Shown in pieces: positions 9,034 through 18,516 of a stretch of DNA of 64,000 nucleotides; within the stretch, counting starts at the first letter, position 1, and every line of letters begins with the position of its first letter. The notes beneath the pieces were generated by a model. That model did not search any database and had not been told where the DNA came from. It saw nothing but the letters and a program-made list of their open reading frames with translations. Position numbers and translations under genes: made by a program. This stretch comes from CAVVFX01 sp963747535 (GTDB lineage Bacteria > Acidobacteriota > Terriglobia > Bryobacterales > Bryobacteraceae): NCBI GenBank assembly GCA_963747535.1, contig CAVVFX010000025.1:62001-126000 (forward strand), written 5' to 3'.

Positions 9034-10782
9034 TCACTTCAATTCTGTGGAAGACACGATCTTCCCGTTGATAATGACCATGAGTGGCTGAATCTCTCTG
9101 ATCTGTGCTTCGGGGCAGGTGAGGTAATCGCGATCGATGACTACGAGGTCCGCGAACTTGCCCGGCTCGATGGTTCCGCGCTCTTTCTCCGCAAACTGCA
9201 GATAGGCGGGCCAGATGGTGTGTGTTTTCAGAGCCTCGGCACGGGTGATCTTCTCCTCCGGATGTATGACTTTGCCCGTGGTTGTCAGACGCGTAATCTC
9301 AGTCCACATACTCAGAAAGGGATTATACGGGTTGACGGCATTGTTCTTGTCATGCCCGGTCATATGATCGCTACCCGCGGCCAGGATGATCCCTGAGTCG
9401 ATATAAGATCGCAGCGGATAGAAGTAACGCATGCCATCGTAACCGAACACCTTTTCGAGGGCCGCGCCATCGAGGTACAGCCAGGGCGCCTGCACATCCG
9501 CCAGGATGCCCATTTTCTTCATGCGCGCGATTGCCTGGGGACTCTGAAAGCTGGCGTGCATGACGTGTGAGCGGGTGGGAGCGATTGGTTTTTCACGATC
9601 CAATTGTTCCAGAGTGTCAAGAAAGTTATCGACGGCTCCTCCACCTTGATCGTGAGTCGTCAATTGCCAGCCGCTGTCTCGTGCGGTACGCATGACCGCC
9701 AGCAATTTGGCGGGAGGTATGAATAACTGGCCGCGATCGTCCGGGTTGGTCTTTCCATAGAGTTGCTTGCCGAAGACGCCATAGGGATAACGTTGGTAAG
9801 CCGTGCCGATCGTCATCCCACCGTCGAGAGTTAATTTGAAGGTTCCAAATTTCAGCCAGGAGTCGCCGGTGTTGGTATGGTAAGGAGCGGCGCGAATTTC
9901 CTGCTGCAACGTTTCGGTAGGCTCATGCGCATCTGGACGCCAGGTCATCACCACCCGCAGCGGAAGCCTTCCCGCAGCCTTCAGCTTCTGGTATAAATCG
10001 ATCTGCTCCGGATCCACCGCGCGGTCTCCCACGGTAGTGAGTCCGGCGGCCACATATCGCTTCAACTGTTGCTCCAGCGCATCCAGCTTTTCGGCTTCGG
10101 TGAAATGCTGGGTGCGATTCAAGCCGACGATCAGAGAAGGCGCGTTCTTCAACAGTCCTGTGGGCTCGCCTTTCGCATCTTTCACGATCTCACCCAAAGG
10201 AGGATCAGGCGTATCCCGCGTGATGCCGCATTTGCGTAACCCGTAAGAGTTCAAAATCACGACATAGCTCGCGTCGAAAAGAACGGGATGGTCTGTCTCG
10301 AAGTCCAGCAGTTCCCGGGTAGGCATCTGCAATTCCGTAAGGCGCGTGGGAAACGTTCGGGGTACGACGATCCATTGTCCCTTCGGAGTCTTCGCTGCCT
10401 GCTGCGCAATATAGGCGCGGACCGCGGCGAAGGAGTTTAATGGAGGCAGAGGACCACGGAACTCACTCAGGGCGGCTTCGGTCGCGTGGACGTGGGCATC
10501 GACCAGGCCCGGCAGCATGGTCCTGCCCTTCAGATCGACTACTTTCGTCCCGGAACCACGTTCGGCTTTGAGCACGGCAGCGTCCGATCCTACGGCTGTA
10601 ATCTTTCCTCCTTTGACGGCGACCGCCTGCTCAATAGTGAATTTCCGATCGACGGTGACAATCTTGCCGTTTTGCAAAATGAGGTCGGCGTCAGCTGCCG
10701 ATACTACTGCTGCGAATGCAGTGAGACAGACGAAGAGACGTCCCAAGGGAGGAAGCTGATTACTTGGGATGAAGCTGTTCAT
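9034..10782 (-). CDS. YtcJ-like amidohydrolase (Amidohydro_3), exported
   Basis: This 582-residue amidohydrolase resembles YtcJ and N-substituted formamide deformylase. After a signal peptide (LFVCLTAFAAVVSAADA) comes the beta-sandwich start ADLILQNGKIVTVD. The metal-binding LVDAHVHATE lies in the first barrel strand, then ITTHDQGGGAVDNF-type barrel histidines, LAAGSDHMTG with the catalytic aspartate, and the terminal IEPGKFADLVVID motif. The open frame extends upstream to 10887 through a GTG, but the ATG at 10782 directly precedes the signal peptide and is preferred. The substrate is unknown. It is the first gene of the minus-strand run down to the LacI gene. Confidence 0.82.
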   Translation of the reverse strand: MNSFIPSNQLPPLGRLFVCLTAFAAVVSAADADLILQNGKIVTVDRKFTIEQAVAVKGGKITAVGSDAAVLKAERGSGTKVVDLKGRTMLPGLVDAHVHATEAALSEFRGPLPPLNSFAAVRAYIAQQAAKTPKGQWIVVPRTFPTRLTELQMPTRELLDFETDHPVLFDASYVVILNSYGLRKCGITRDTPDPPLGEIVKDAKGEPTGLLKNAPSLIVGLNRTQHFTEAEKLDALEQQLKRYVAAGLTTVGDRAVDPEQIDLYQKLKAAGRLPLRVVMTWRPDAHEPTETLQQEIRAAPYHTNTGDSWLKFGTFKLTLDGGMTIGTAYQRYPYGVFGKQLYGKTNPDDRGQLFIPPAKLLAVMRTARDSGWQLTTHDQGGGAVDNFLDTLEQLDREKPIAPTRSHVMHASFQSPQAIARMKKMGILADVQAPWLYLDGAALEKVFGYDGMRYFYPLRSYIDSGIILAAGSDHMTGHDKNNAVNPYNPFLSMWTEITRLTTTGKVIHPEEKITRAEALKTHTIWPAYLQFAEKERGTIEPGKFADLVVIDRDYLTCPEAQIREIQPLMVIINGKIVSSTELK

Positions 10783-11059
10783 GTCGATTGAAGTTGTCAG
10801 ATGTATGCGGGCATGTCTGGCTCTATCCAATGCAAGCAGGGCGCGAACAACAGTTCCGGTGAAAGCCGGCGACGAGGCAGATTTCACGTCTCAGTATGCC
10901 TTTGCTGATCGGCTGTGTCAATAGGGCGCTGAAAACTTTCAGATAGCGCGAGAAATATATCCCTGGCGGGGTGCATCGGTTCGCGAAACTAGGGGAACTT
11001 CAAGACTGAGACTTGACGGCCTGCGAAATCCGTTGTAACCTAGCAACCATACTTTTGTT

Positions 11060-12037
11060 GTGGAGTTTAGCGTGACGGGCTTACTCACCAGGCATTTGTC
11101 TAGTCGTTTTTCTGAAGTCCGCTTGAGAGTCTGCGCTTTGCTGGCTCTTCTCCTTTCGCTACCCGCCGCCTCCTACACGCAGGTGAAGGGCATCGCTGAG
11201 AAGTTGGGGTATCCCGCCGACGCCAAACTCCTGATTATTCTGGCGGACGACGTAGGTATCTACCACTCGGCAAACCAGGCTAGTTTCACGGCGCTCAACC
11301 AGCGAGCCGTCACCTCCGGAACTGTAATCCAGACGTCGCCCTGGTTGACGGAAGTTGCGGCTTATGCCAAACAACATCCGGAAATCTCTCTCGGGGTCCA
11401 TCTTGCATTATCGAGCGAGTACACCACGTATCGCTGGGGTCCTGTGGCATCCAAGGACCAGGTGCCGAGTTTGCTCGATCCCACCGGTTATCTGTTCCTC
11501 CACGGTTCCGACACCGTCAGCCACGCCAAGCCTGCGGAGATCGACCGCGAGCTTCGTGCGCAGGTGGAGCGCGCTCTTCAATTTGGTTTGAATCCCGACT
11601 TTGTCGATAGCCATCAGCGGGCCCTGTTTTCGAATGAGGAACTGTTCCGTATTTACATGAAGATTGCGCACGACTACAAACTGCCTTTCGTGATCGGACG
11701 TGATCGGCCTACCGGCGGGAAATTTGTGCCGTTAGTGTCCGATAAGGACGTCGTGCTCGAATCGGTCATCGTTATTCCAGCCACCACGCCCATCGAAGAT
11801 TGGACCGGTTTCTACACACGGGCCGTGAAGACGCTCACGCCCGGGCTCCATCAGCTTTATGTACACCTCTGCTTCGATGACGCTGAAGCCGAGGCGATCT
11901 CAGTGGATCACACTGCCTATGGCGCAGCCTGGCGGCAGCGGGATTTCAACGTTATGACGAGCCCGGAGTTCAAGAAAGCTCTGGCGGACAACCACGTCGT
12001 CCTCGTTAGTTGGAAAGATATTAAGAAAACTATGTAA
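11060..12037 (+). CDS. ChbG/YdjC-like carbohydrate deacetylase, exported
   Basis: This 325-residue protein matches the YdjC/ChbG/HpnK family, metal-dependent deacetylases of N-acetylated oligosaccharides such as diacetylchitobiose. The active-site motif LIILADDVGIYHSANQA sits at about 58-74. Further ligands are in LGVHLALSSE and DSHQRALF. A hydrophobic signal segment (VCALLALLLSLPAASY) precedes it. The translated start is a GTG at 11060; an in-frame GTG at 11072 is also possible. The gene lies 55 bases upstream of a TonB-dependent receptor on the same strand, suggesting uptake and processing of an amino-sugar polymer fragment. Confidence 0.82.
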   Translation: MEFSVTGLLTRHLSSRFSEVRLRVCALLALLLSLPAASYTQVKGIAEKLGYPADAKLLIILADDVGIYHSANQASFTALNQRAVTSGTVIQTSPWLTEVAAYAKQHPEISLGVHLALSSEYTTYRWGPVASKDQVPSLLDPTGYLFLHGSDTVSHAKPAEIDRELRAQVERALQFGLNPDFVDSHQRALFSNEELFRIYMKIAHDYKLPFVIGRDRPTGGKFVPLVSDKDVVLESVIVIPATTPIEDWTGFYTRAVKTLTPGLHQLYVHLCFDDAEAEAISVDHTAYGAAWRQRDFNVMTSPEFKKALADNHVVLVSWKDIKKTM

Positions 12038-12092
12038 TGGATGCCGGCGCTGAGCCCAGGTTGGCAGGCGCGTACTCGAGCGAGGTGCTCAT

Positions 12093-15000
12093 ATGACAAG
12101 ACGGTTTTTGCCTGGCACTGTTCTGTGCCTGCTACTTGCCTTGGCCGCTGTGCCAACGGCCCACGCGCAAGCTCTCTATGGATCCATCGTCGGTACCGTG
12201 AAGGACGCCAGTGGCGAAGTAGTTCCTAACTCCGACGTAACTCTCACCAACGTAGATTCCAAGCAATCCCGCCACGCCGCCACCAATGATTTGGGGGGCT
12301 ATGACTTTCCGACGGTTACTCCCGGAACTTACGAAATCAAGGTCAGCAAAGCGGGCTTCGCCACCTCCACCGAACCGGCAATCGTCGTGAACGCCGGGGA
12401 AACAGTACGTGCCGACCTGGCTCTGAAGATCGGCGCGGTGAACGAGTCGGTGACCGTGAGTGAAACCGGGGTGGACTTACAGACCGATCGATCCGAAGTG
12501 CGCAGCGCGCTGGATCAGCAGCAGTTGTCTAACCTCCCCTTGTCTCTGGGGCGCAATTACCAGACCCTGTTTGAACAGGTGCCGGGCTTCAGTACCCCGC
12601 AGGCCAGTTATAACTCCACGCCTTCCAACCCTTCGAAGGCATTGGTATTCAATGTCAACGGCGCCAGCTTCAGTATCAACAATACGAAAATCGACGGCGC
12701 GCAATCCATCAATGTCTATCTGCCGCACGAGTCGGCGTATATTCCCACGCTCGAGTCGATCCAGGACGTCAGCGTGGTTACTAACAGTTATGACGCCGAG
12801 ACGGGCATGGCCGGCGGCGCAGCGGTCAATGTGACGACCAAAGGTGGCACCAACGACCTGCATGGGGTGGCGTTTGAAGGCCACGATGACCAGCATATGA
12901 ATGCGCGGGAGTTCTTCTCCGCGGTCAAACCCAAGCTGGTCGACAACGAGTTTGGCGGGGCCATGGGCGGCAAGATCATCCGGGACAAGCTATTCTATTT
13001 CGGCAGCTACGAAGCTACCCTGGACCATGAGGGTACCACTTATCTGGGTACCGTCCCGACCGCCGCCATCAAGAGCGGAGACGAATCCGGCTCGTCGAAT
13101 CCCATCTACGATCCCAACACCGGCGACGCAACCGGCGCCGGCCGCACCCCGTTTCCCGGCAACCAGGTACCGGCTTCCCGCATCAGTCCGATCGCTGCGC
13201 AACTGGCAGCCATGACGCCGCTCCCGAATGTGCCCGGGAGTGCACTGACGAGTAACTACATAGTCGTCGGAAACTATATCTTTGACCGGCAACGCGTCGA
13301 CGCCAAGGTGAACTGGAATCCCAGCAGTAAGCTGACGCTGTTCGGCCGTTTCGGTTTTCTGCACTATACAATGTCGAACCCTCCGGCTTACGGCTCGCTA
13401 GGCGGGCCCGCTATCTCCACCGCCGGCGGTAACGTGGGACAGGGATCGGGCAATACCTACACGGCAGCAGGCGGCGGCACTTACATATTCAGTTCCACGT
13501 TCATCATGGACGCCTACTACAGTTGGACCCAGTTGGGCACCCAGATCATACCGCCGGGACTAGGTCAGAACCTCGGCCTGGCGCTCGGGATTCCAGGCAC
13601 CAACGGTCCCTCGCCGAACCAGGGCGGCTACCCCATGTTTGCCGTCAGCGGCTTCGATACCATCGGCACCGCGGCTGCTTACTTGCCCTACTACCGCACC
13701 GATCCGGCCAGCCAGCAGGTGGTCAATTTCAATAAAGTGAAGGGCGCGCACGATATTCGCTTCGGCACGGAGATCTCCGAACTGGCGCAGAACCACATAG
13801 AAGTCGACAACACTTTCCCCTTCGGCTCGCAGGGGGGCTTTCAGTTCTCCGGCGGACCCACTGCCATTGCCGGTGGCCCCTCGCCGAATCAGTTCAACGC
13901 CTATGCGGACTTTCTGCTGGGTCTGTCTACGGTACTTGGAAAGAACACTCTGAACGGCCCGACCTCGACCTCGCGCGCCGAGGAGTACGGCCTGTTTATT
14001 CGCGACCGCTGGACGGTCACTCCCAAACTGACAGTGAATTACGGGATGAGATGGGAATACTATCCGATGCCGACGCGCTCGAATCAGGGTATGGGACTTT
14101 ATAACTACCAGGCCAACCAGATCAATATCTGCGGCTATGGAATTGTTCCGTCCGGCTGCAACGTGAAGAATAGTAAGAAAAACTTCGTTCCGCGAGTCGG
14201 CTTCGCCTACCGTCTGACACCCACGTTCGTGATTCGCGCCGGCTATGGAATTACAGTCGATCCCTACAGTCTGGCCCGGCCCTTGATCACCAACTATCCG
14301 ATCGTGAGCAGCCAGCAATATAATGGCGCTAACTCCTACGTGGCCTACGGTACTCTGGCGCAGGGCATACCCGCGTTCCCGGCGCCTAACCTGGGTAACG
14401 GGATCCTGTCGCTACCCCCTAATTTCTCAATCTACACTACTCCAGTCCAGTACTTCAAACGCGGTTACATCCAATCCTGGAACTTCACGGCGCAGAAGGA
14501 GCTGGGGCATGGATTCACGGCCCAGGCCGCGTATGTGGCGACACGCTCCACCGACCAGGATGCCTATCTGGACATGAATGCCGGTCAGATCCCGGGCGCG
14601 GGAATCGCAGGCCAGCCACTGTACCAGGAGTTTGGAAGGACGGCCATCACTTACCTGATTACGCCCATGGGCACCACCCAGTACAACGCGCTGCAAGCCC
14701 AACTGCAACACCGATACTCGAATGGGCTGCAGTTCGGCGCCAATTACACCTGGTCTAAGGCAGTAGGTTACATCGCCAATGACGACCAGACTCCGCCGGT
14801 GAATGACATGGCGTACTTCAACCTGAACCGCTCGGTACTCGCTTATGACCGCACCCAGAACCTTCAGCTATCGGGCGTTTACGAGTTACCCTTCGGTGCG
14901 GGGAAACGCTGGGTCTCACAAGGCGTGGCATCCAGGATTGTCGGCGGCTGGCAGTTCAACAGTCTCGCCGGCTTCATGACCGGACTACCCTACTCGGTCA

Positions 15001-15440
15001 GCGCGTCCAGTGCATCGCTCAACATGTCCAGCAACACGCAGCGTGCCAACCAGGTCGTACCGAACGTGCAAATCCTGGGCGGCGTGGGTGTCGGCCAGCC
15101 CTATTTCAATCCGCTGGCTTTCATGCCGGTTACTACCGCGACGTTCGGTAATGCCGGTTTCAACAGCATGCGCGGACCCGGAGTGGTCAACGTGGACTCC
15201 AGCCTGTTTCGCCAATTCGCCATAAAGGAGCGGATCAAAATTCAATTTCGCGCGGAAGCGTTCAACCTGTTTAACCATCCCGCGTTCTCTGTTCCGAGCG
15301 CCAACGTCTCGAACCTGGTTTTGAATGCCAACGGCACCATAAAAAGTCTGGGATCGTACGATCAGATTACCTCGGTGGTCAACCTCGGGCGGGATTTTGG
15401 ATCCCGGCGGTTGCGACTCGACCTACGCCTGAGTTTCTGA
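12093..15440 (+). CDS. TonB-dependent receptor with carboxypeptidase-regulatory-like domain
   Basis: This 1115-residue outer-membrane receptor is of the large Oar-like type common in Acidobacteria. It begins with a signal peptide (FLPGTVLCLLLALAAVPTAHA), then a carboxypeptidase regulatory-like Ig fold (GSIVGTVKDASGEVVPNSDVTL, about 30-110). A plug domain (GGAAVNVTTKGGTNDLHGVAFE) and a long beta-barrel follow, ending in the aromatic-terminated strand RRLRLDLRLSF. Such receptors import oligosaccharides or peptides. It follows the ChbG-like deacetylase by 55 bases and precedes a Tat-tagged sugar isomerase, so the three probably handle one carbohydrate. The ATG at 12093 has a GAGG box. Confidence 0.9.
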   Translation: MTRRFLPGTVLCLLLALAAVPTAHAQALYGSIVGTVKDASGEVVPNSDVTLTNVDSKQSRHAATNDLGGYDFPTVTPGTYEIKVSKAGFATSTEPAIVVNAGETVRADLALKIGAVNESVTVSETGVDLQTDRSEVRSALDQQQLSNLPLSLGRNYQTLFEQVPGFSTPQASYNSTPSNPSKALVFNVNGASFSINNTKIDGAQSINVYLPHESAYIPTLESIQDVSVVTNSYDAETGMAGGAAVNVTTKGGTNDLHGVAFEGHDDQHMNAREFFSAVKPKLVDNEFGGAMGGKIIRDKLFYFGSYEATLDHEGTTYLGTVPTAAIKSGDESGSSNPIYDPNTGDATGAGRTPFPGNQVPASRISPIAAQLAAMTPLPNVPGSALTSNYIVVGNYIFDRQRVDAKVNWNPSSKLTLFGRFGFLHYTMSNPPAYGSLGGPAISTAGGNVGQGSGNTYTAAGGGTYIFSSTFIMDAYYSWTQLGTQIIPPGLGQNLGLALGIPGTNGPSPNQGGYPMFAVSGFDTIGTAAAYLPYYRTDPASQQVVNFNKVKGAHDIRFGTEISELAQNHIEVDNTFPFGSQGGFQFSGGPTAIAGGPSPNQFNAYADFLLGLSTVLGKNTLNGPTSTSRAEEYGLFIRDRWTVTPKLTVNYGMRWEYYPMPTRSNQGMGLYNYQANQINICGYGIVPSGCNVKNSKKNFVPRVGFAYRLTPTFVIRAGYGITVDPYSLARPLITNYPIVSSQQYNGANSYVAYGTLAQGIPAFPAPNLGNGILSLPPNFSIYTTPVQYFKRGYIQSWNFTAQKELGHGFTAQAAYVATRSTDQDAYLDMNAGQIPGAGIAGQPLYQEFGRTAITYLITPMGTTQYNALQAQLQHRYSNGLQFGANYTWSKAVGYIANDDQTPPVNDMAYFNLNRSVLAYDRTQNLQLSGVYELPFGAGKRWVSQGVASRIVGGWQFNSLAGFMTGLPYSVSASSASLNMSSNTQRANQVVPNVQILGGVGVGQPYFNPLAFMPVTTATFGNAGFNSMRGPGVVNVDSSLFRQFAIKERIKIQFRAEAFNLFNHPAFSVPSANVSNLVLNANGTIKSLGSYDQITSVVNLGRDFGSRRLRLDLRLSF

Positions 15441-15470
15441 CAGCTCCGTAGGGCAGACCATCGTTGTTTG
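15441..15470 (+). repeat. Copy 1 of a dispersed 30-bp repeat
   Basis: These 30 bases match 63411-63440 at 27 positions (core GGRCAGACCATCGTT). The copy begins directly after the receptor stop codon. Unlike copy 2 it lacks the inverted arm that would complete a hairpin. Confidence 0.65.
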
Positions 15471-15499
15471 CAGCCGGTGGAAAACCAGCGGGAGGACTT

Positions 15500-16357
15500 A
15501 TGAATCGAAGAAGTTTTGTTTTGAGTACGGCTGCTGCGAGCGCTGCATTCACTCGGCCGGCGTCTGCGGCGCCGGTCGCCGGTCCGGGTTTCCATCTCGG
15601 CTGCATCACCTACAACACGCTGAAGGATTTCGACGTGCAAACCATCATCCATGTGTTGGAGGGCGCTGGTTTCGAAGGTGTAGAACTGCGGACCGGGCAT
15701 AAGCATGGAGTCGAGCCCTCCATCAGCCAGGAGGAGCGCGTCAAGGTGCGCCGGCGTTTCGCGCAGAGCAAAATCAGGCTGGTCAGCTATGGCACGACCT
15801 GCCGGTTTCAATCTCCTGATGCGGCCGAACGTAAGCAGCAGGTGGATATCGCGAAGCAGTTCGTGGATCTGGCTCATGATACAGGGGCCTTGGGAATCAA
15901 AATCCAGCCAATGGGATTTGCGGATGGTGTGTCGAAGGAAACGACTATTCAGTACTTCGGCACTTCGCTACACGAACTAGGCGATTATGGTGCCGCCAAG
16001 GGCGTCGAGATTTGGATGGAGGTCCACGGTAAAGGCACCTCCGATCCCCCTGTGGCGGCCGCGATCGTGCGGGCCGCCGGACACAGGAACGTGGGCGTTT
16101 GCTGGAACTCCAATCCTCAGGACCTGACGAACGGGTCGGTCAAGGAGAGCTTTGACTTGTTGAAGCCTTGGATCAAAAGCGTACATCTTCACGAACTGAC
16201 GAACGATGCTTATCCCTACCGTGAGCTGTTCATGCTGCTCAGGGAGATGAAATTCAGCCGCTACACGTTCGCTGAAGTCGCGGAAAGCAAGGAGCCGGAA
16301 CGGTACCTGAGTGGCTATAGAGCATTGTGGAGGGAGTTGAACCGTACCTGTGGCTGA
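15500..16357 (+). CDS. Sugar phosphate isomerase/epimerase-like TIM barrel, Tat-exported
   Basis: The 285-residue protein starts MNRRSFVLSTAAASAAF, a Tat-type signal, and continues as an AP-endonuclease-2/xylose-isomerase-like TIM barrel. Motifs include LGCITYNTLKDFD, FEGVELRTGHKHGVEP, IWMEVHGKGTSDP, NVGVCWNSNPQDL and SVHLHELTND, which supply the usual Glu/His/Asp metal ligands. The open frame reaches back to 15464, but a GGAGG box just before the ATG at 15500 and the signal peptide fix the start. Exported relatives are numerous in Acidobacteria, and their substrates are mostly uncharacterised. It is the third gene after the deacetylase and TonB receptor. Confidence 0.82.
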   Translation: MNRRSFVLSTAAASAAFTRPASAAPVAGPGFHLGCITYNTLKDFDVQTIIHVLEGAGFEGVELRTGHKHGVEPSISQEERVKVRRRFAQSKIRLVSYGTTCRFQSPDAAERKQQVDIAKQFVDLAHDTGALGIKIQPMGFADGVSKETTIQYFGTSLHELGDYGAAKGVEIWMEVHGKGTSDPPVAAAIVRAAGHRNVGVCWNSNPQDLTNGSVKESFDLLKPWIKSVHLHELTNDAYPYRELFMLLREMKFSRYTFAEVAESKEPERYLSGYRALWRELNRTCG

Positions 16358-16466
16358 TAAGGCCTGATGCCCGCTTAGGCGCCTGACCGCGTTCCTCGCA
16401 CGAAAAACGCGAACGAACGTGCCCAACTTAAGCCGCACCTCGTGTGCGCGGCGCTGCACCAGGATG

Positions 16467-17597
16467 TCACCCGAACAAGTGCGGCACGAACTGGCTGAGA
16501 TTCGTCGTGATCCGTATGTCCGATTCACGCACGCCGATGCCCGCCGCCGCGTCGCCTGCCTGGTGGCCTATCACCCAGCTTCCGATTACCGGGTACTTTC
16601 CATCGAAGCTCTTCAACGGCGCCAGATCCTGATACACAAACCCTTCCTCGCCGTACTCGCCGGTTGTCTCCAACTCCCGGCCCGGCTCATGAAGCGTGAC
16701 GTTGGCGCCTTCCCGCCCGAGCAAGGGTTTTCGGACCCACGACCTGCCGGCTTCCGGCTGGACCCAACTGGCCTCCAGCAAGTTCGGATGATGCGGATAC
16801 AACTGCCACAAAACCGGCAGCAGCGCCTTGTTTGAAAGCAGCATCTTCCAAGCCGGTTCCACCCAGATCACACCGCCCTTCCCGAGGTGCGCGCCGAATT
16901 CTTCCCGTATCATCCACTCCCAGGGGTACAGCTTGAACACCGCACTGAGCGGTTTGTCGTCCGGCGCCACGAACTGCGCGCCATCCCAGCCGACTTCGTC
17001 AATACGGAACATCGTCGCCGAAAGCCCGGCTTGCAGTGCGGTGTCGAGGAGATAAGCGACGGTCATTTCGTCTTCGGCATCGTCCATCGAGCAGAAATCG
17101 ATGCGGCCGCCGGGCAGGGAAGGCGCCAGTTCCTTCCAAAGACGCGCCAGTCGCTCGTGAATGGAGTTGAACTGGCCGCTTCCGGGATGCGTGTCTTCGA
17201 GCCAGTACCATTGCACCACTGCAGCCTCGAGCAGTGACGTAGGTGTATCGGCGTTATACTCCAGGAGTTTTGGCGGAGCGTCGCCAACGTAGGCAAGATC
17301 GAAGCGCCCGTAAACTGAGGGTGGTTCGGCATCCCAGGAACTCTCCACCAGTGGGACCGCGCTCTCAGGGATTCCCATCTGTGCGTACAGCTTGTTGTCG
17401 ATTATGGATTGAACGGCTTCGAGTGACATCTCTTCGAGTTCGTTGGTGGCTGCTTCGAGAATCTCTACTTCTCGCGCCGTGAACTCGTAAAACGCAGATT
17501 CGTTCCAATAGGGTTGACCGGGCGTATGCCAAATTAACCCGGCCCCTTCCACCTGACTCTGCCAATTCCTCCGCGGTGGTGACGCGACCCGGCGCAT
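16467..17597 (-). CDS. YgiC-like glutathionylspermidine synthase-family ATP-grasp protein
   Basis: The 376-residue product matches the C-terminal synthetase (ATP-grasp) domain family of glutathionylspermidine synthase, in the short YgiC/YjfC form lacking the amidase domain. Conserved segments include YWNESAFYEFTAREVEILE near the N-terminus, YGRFDLAYVGDAPPKLLEYNADTPTSLLEAAVVQWYW, IWVEPAWKMLLSNKALLPVLW and VRKPLLGREGANV. The frame is open upstream to 17723, but the ATG at 17597 gives the family start and forms a TAATG overlap with the small gene before it. It likely ligates an amine to a peptide; the actual substrate of YgiC-type proteins is unsettled. Confidence 0.87.
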   Translation of the reverse strand: MRRVASPPRRNWQSQVEGAGLIWHTPGQPYWNESAFYEFTAREVEILEAATNELEEMSLEAVQSIIDNKLYAQMGIPESAVPLVESSWDAEPPSVYGRFDLAYVGDAPPKLLEYNADTPTSLLEAAVVQWYWLEDTHPGSGQFNSIHERLARLWKELAPSLPGGRIDFCSMDDAEDEMTVAYLLDTALQAGLSATMFRIDEVGWDGAQFVAPDDKPLSAVFKLYPWEWMIREEFGAHLGKGGVIWVEPAWKMLLSNKALLPVLWQLYPHHPNLLEASWVQPEAGRSWVRKPLLGREGANVTLHEPGRELETTGEYGEEGFVYQDLAPLKSFDGKYPVIGSWVIGHQAGDAAAGIGVRESDIRITTNLSQFVPHLFG

Positions 17598-17830
17598 TAC
17601 CCGCCGCCGGAGTGTCCTTTGCCCATGGCTCCGAAGCCTCCGCGACGCACGGTGGAAGCATGGCCGCAGGTTTCGGTAAATCGAGTTCCCGCCGCTATTG
17701 CTGCATTTCGGCGTTCCTCGCAAGTTTGCGCGGAAGCCTGCGCGGCCGGCGCTATTGGGGCCTGTTGGGCGCGTGCAGCGATCCCCATCGCGGCTACCAC
17801 GGTCAACGTGATGCTCTGCGATTTTTTCAT
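17597..17830 (-). CDS. Small exported YgiB-like protein
   Basis: This 77-residue protein has a signal peptide (SITLTVVAAMGIAARAQ), a middle with two cysteines (TCEERRNAAIAAG, TETCGHAS) and a tail STVRRGGFGAMGKGHSGGG. The tail resembles the end of E. coli YgiB (DUF1190), which also ends in an RGGFG motif followed by Ser/Gly-rich residues and is encoded next to ygiC. Its stop overlaps the YgiC-like start (TAATG), so the two are translationally coupled. It is far shorter than the over 200 residues of YgiB. Homology beyond the tail is uncertain; the role may be to present the RGGFG tail to the ATP-grasp enzyme. Confidence 0.65.
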   Translation of the reverse strand: MKKSQSITLTVVAAMGIAARAQQAPIAPAAQASAQTCEERRNAAIAAGTRFTETCGHASTVRRGGFGAMGKGHSGGG

Positions 17831-18003
17831 GGGAGCCTTGCCTTCCTTCTAGAAGATATCATGACTTATCTCCGTAGCGAATCGCGCAACGCCTCGATTG
17901 AGAAACGGCCTCGACCTCGTGCTTTACGGTTCAGAAGGCGTTGTCGCTGTTCAACGTATTCGTAGACTCTAGAATCGTATCGTGTGGTGTCGGCGTCCCT
18001 GCG

Positions 18004-18420
18004 TCAGGGCCTGGGGCTCGCGGCCGTCTCGGAGGCCCGCGCCAGTGCTTGCGTGTCGATGTACTCCCGGATCTTCGTCACCTTGCCGTTTCGGACGGTG
18101 ATGGCGAAGACCCAGTCGTCCTTGAACGCCCTATTGGTGGCTTTGATTTTCCCTGTAGCGACGCCGACCACCAGAACCCGGTCTCCCTGCGCCACGAATT
18201 CGGGGGGCTCTGGGTATGTCATTTCTATCTCTTCGGACGCCTTCTGAAGCACATCCGCCAATCCAGCGTGCCCGCGGTGCGTGCCGGCCAGCGGCCAGTC
18301 CTCGCCCGGAACGATCCACTCAATATCTTCGGCAACCAACGACAGCAGGCGTTGCTTGTCGCCACTGCCCATTGCTGCAAAGAAATCCTTCACGACCTCG
18401 ACATTCTTTTCGATGCTCAT
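18004..18420 (-). CDS. SnoaL/NTF2-like protein
   Basis: This 138-residue protein has the ketosteroid-isomerase-like (SnoaL, NTF2) fold: an opening helix NVEVVKDFFAAMGSGDKQRLLSLVAEDIEWIVPG, then GHAGLADVLQKASEEI, and a terminal beta strand KVTKIREYIDTQAL. Such proteins are small cyclases, isomerases or ligand binders. No specific function can be assigned. It is the last gene of a three-gene minus-strand group (SDR, F420-type reductase, SnoaL) divergent from an AraC regulator, suggesting a small-molecule stress response. Confidence 0.82.
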   Translation of the reverse strand: MSIEKNVEVVKDFFAAMGSGDKQRLLSLVAEDIEWIVPGEDWPLAGTHRGHAGLADVLQKASEEIEMTYPEPPEFVAQGDRVLVVGVATGKIKATNRAFKDDWVFAITVRNGKVTKIREYIDTQALARASETAASPRP

Positions 18421-18516
18421 CGAAATCTCTCCTTTTCTCTTACATCAAGTTCGTCCGAGCTAATCGGACGTTTCGGATCCATCCTTCTCGCGCCAAATCA
18501 CACGGTCGCACATCGA

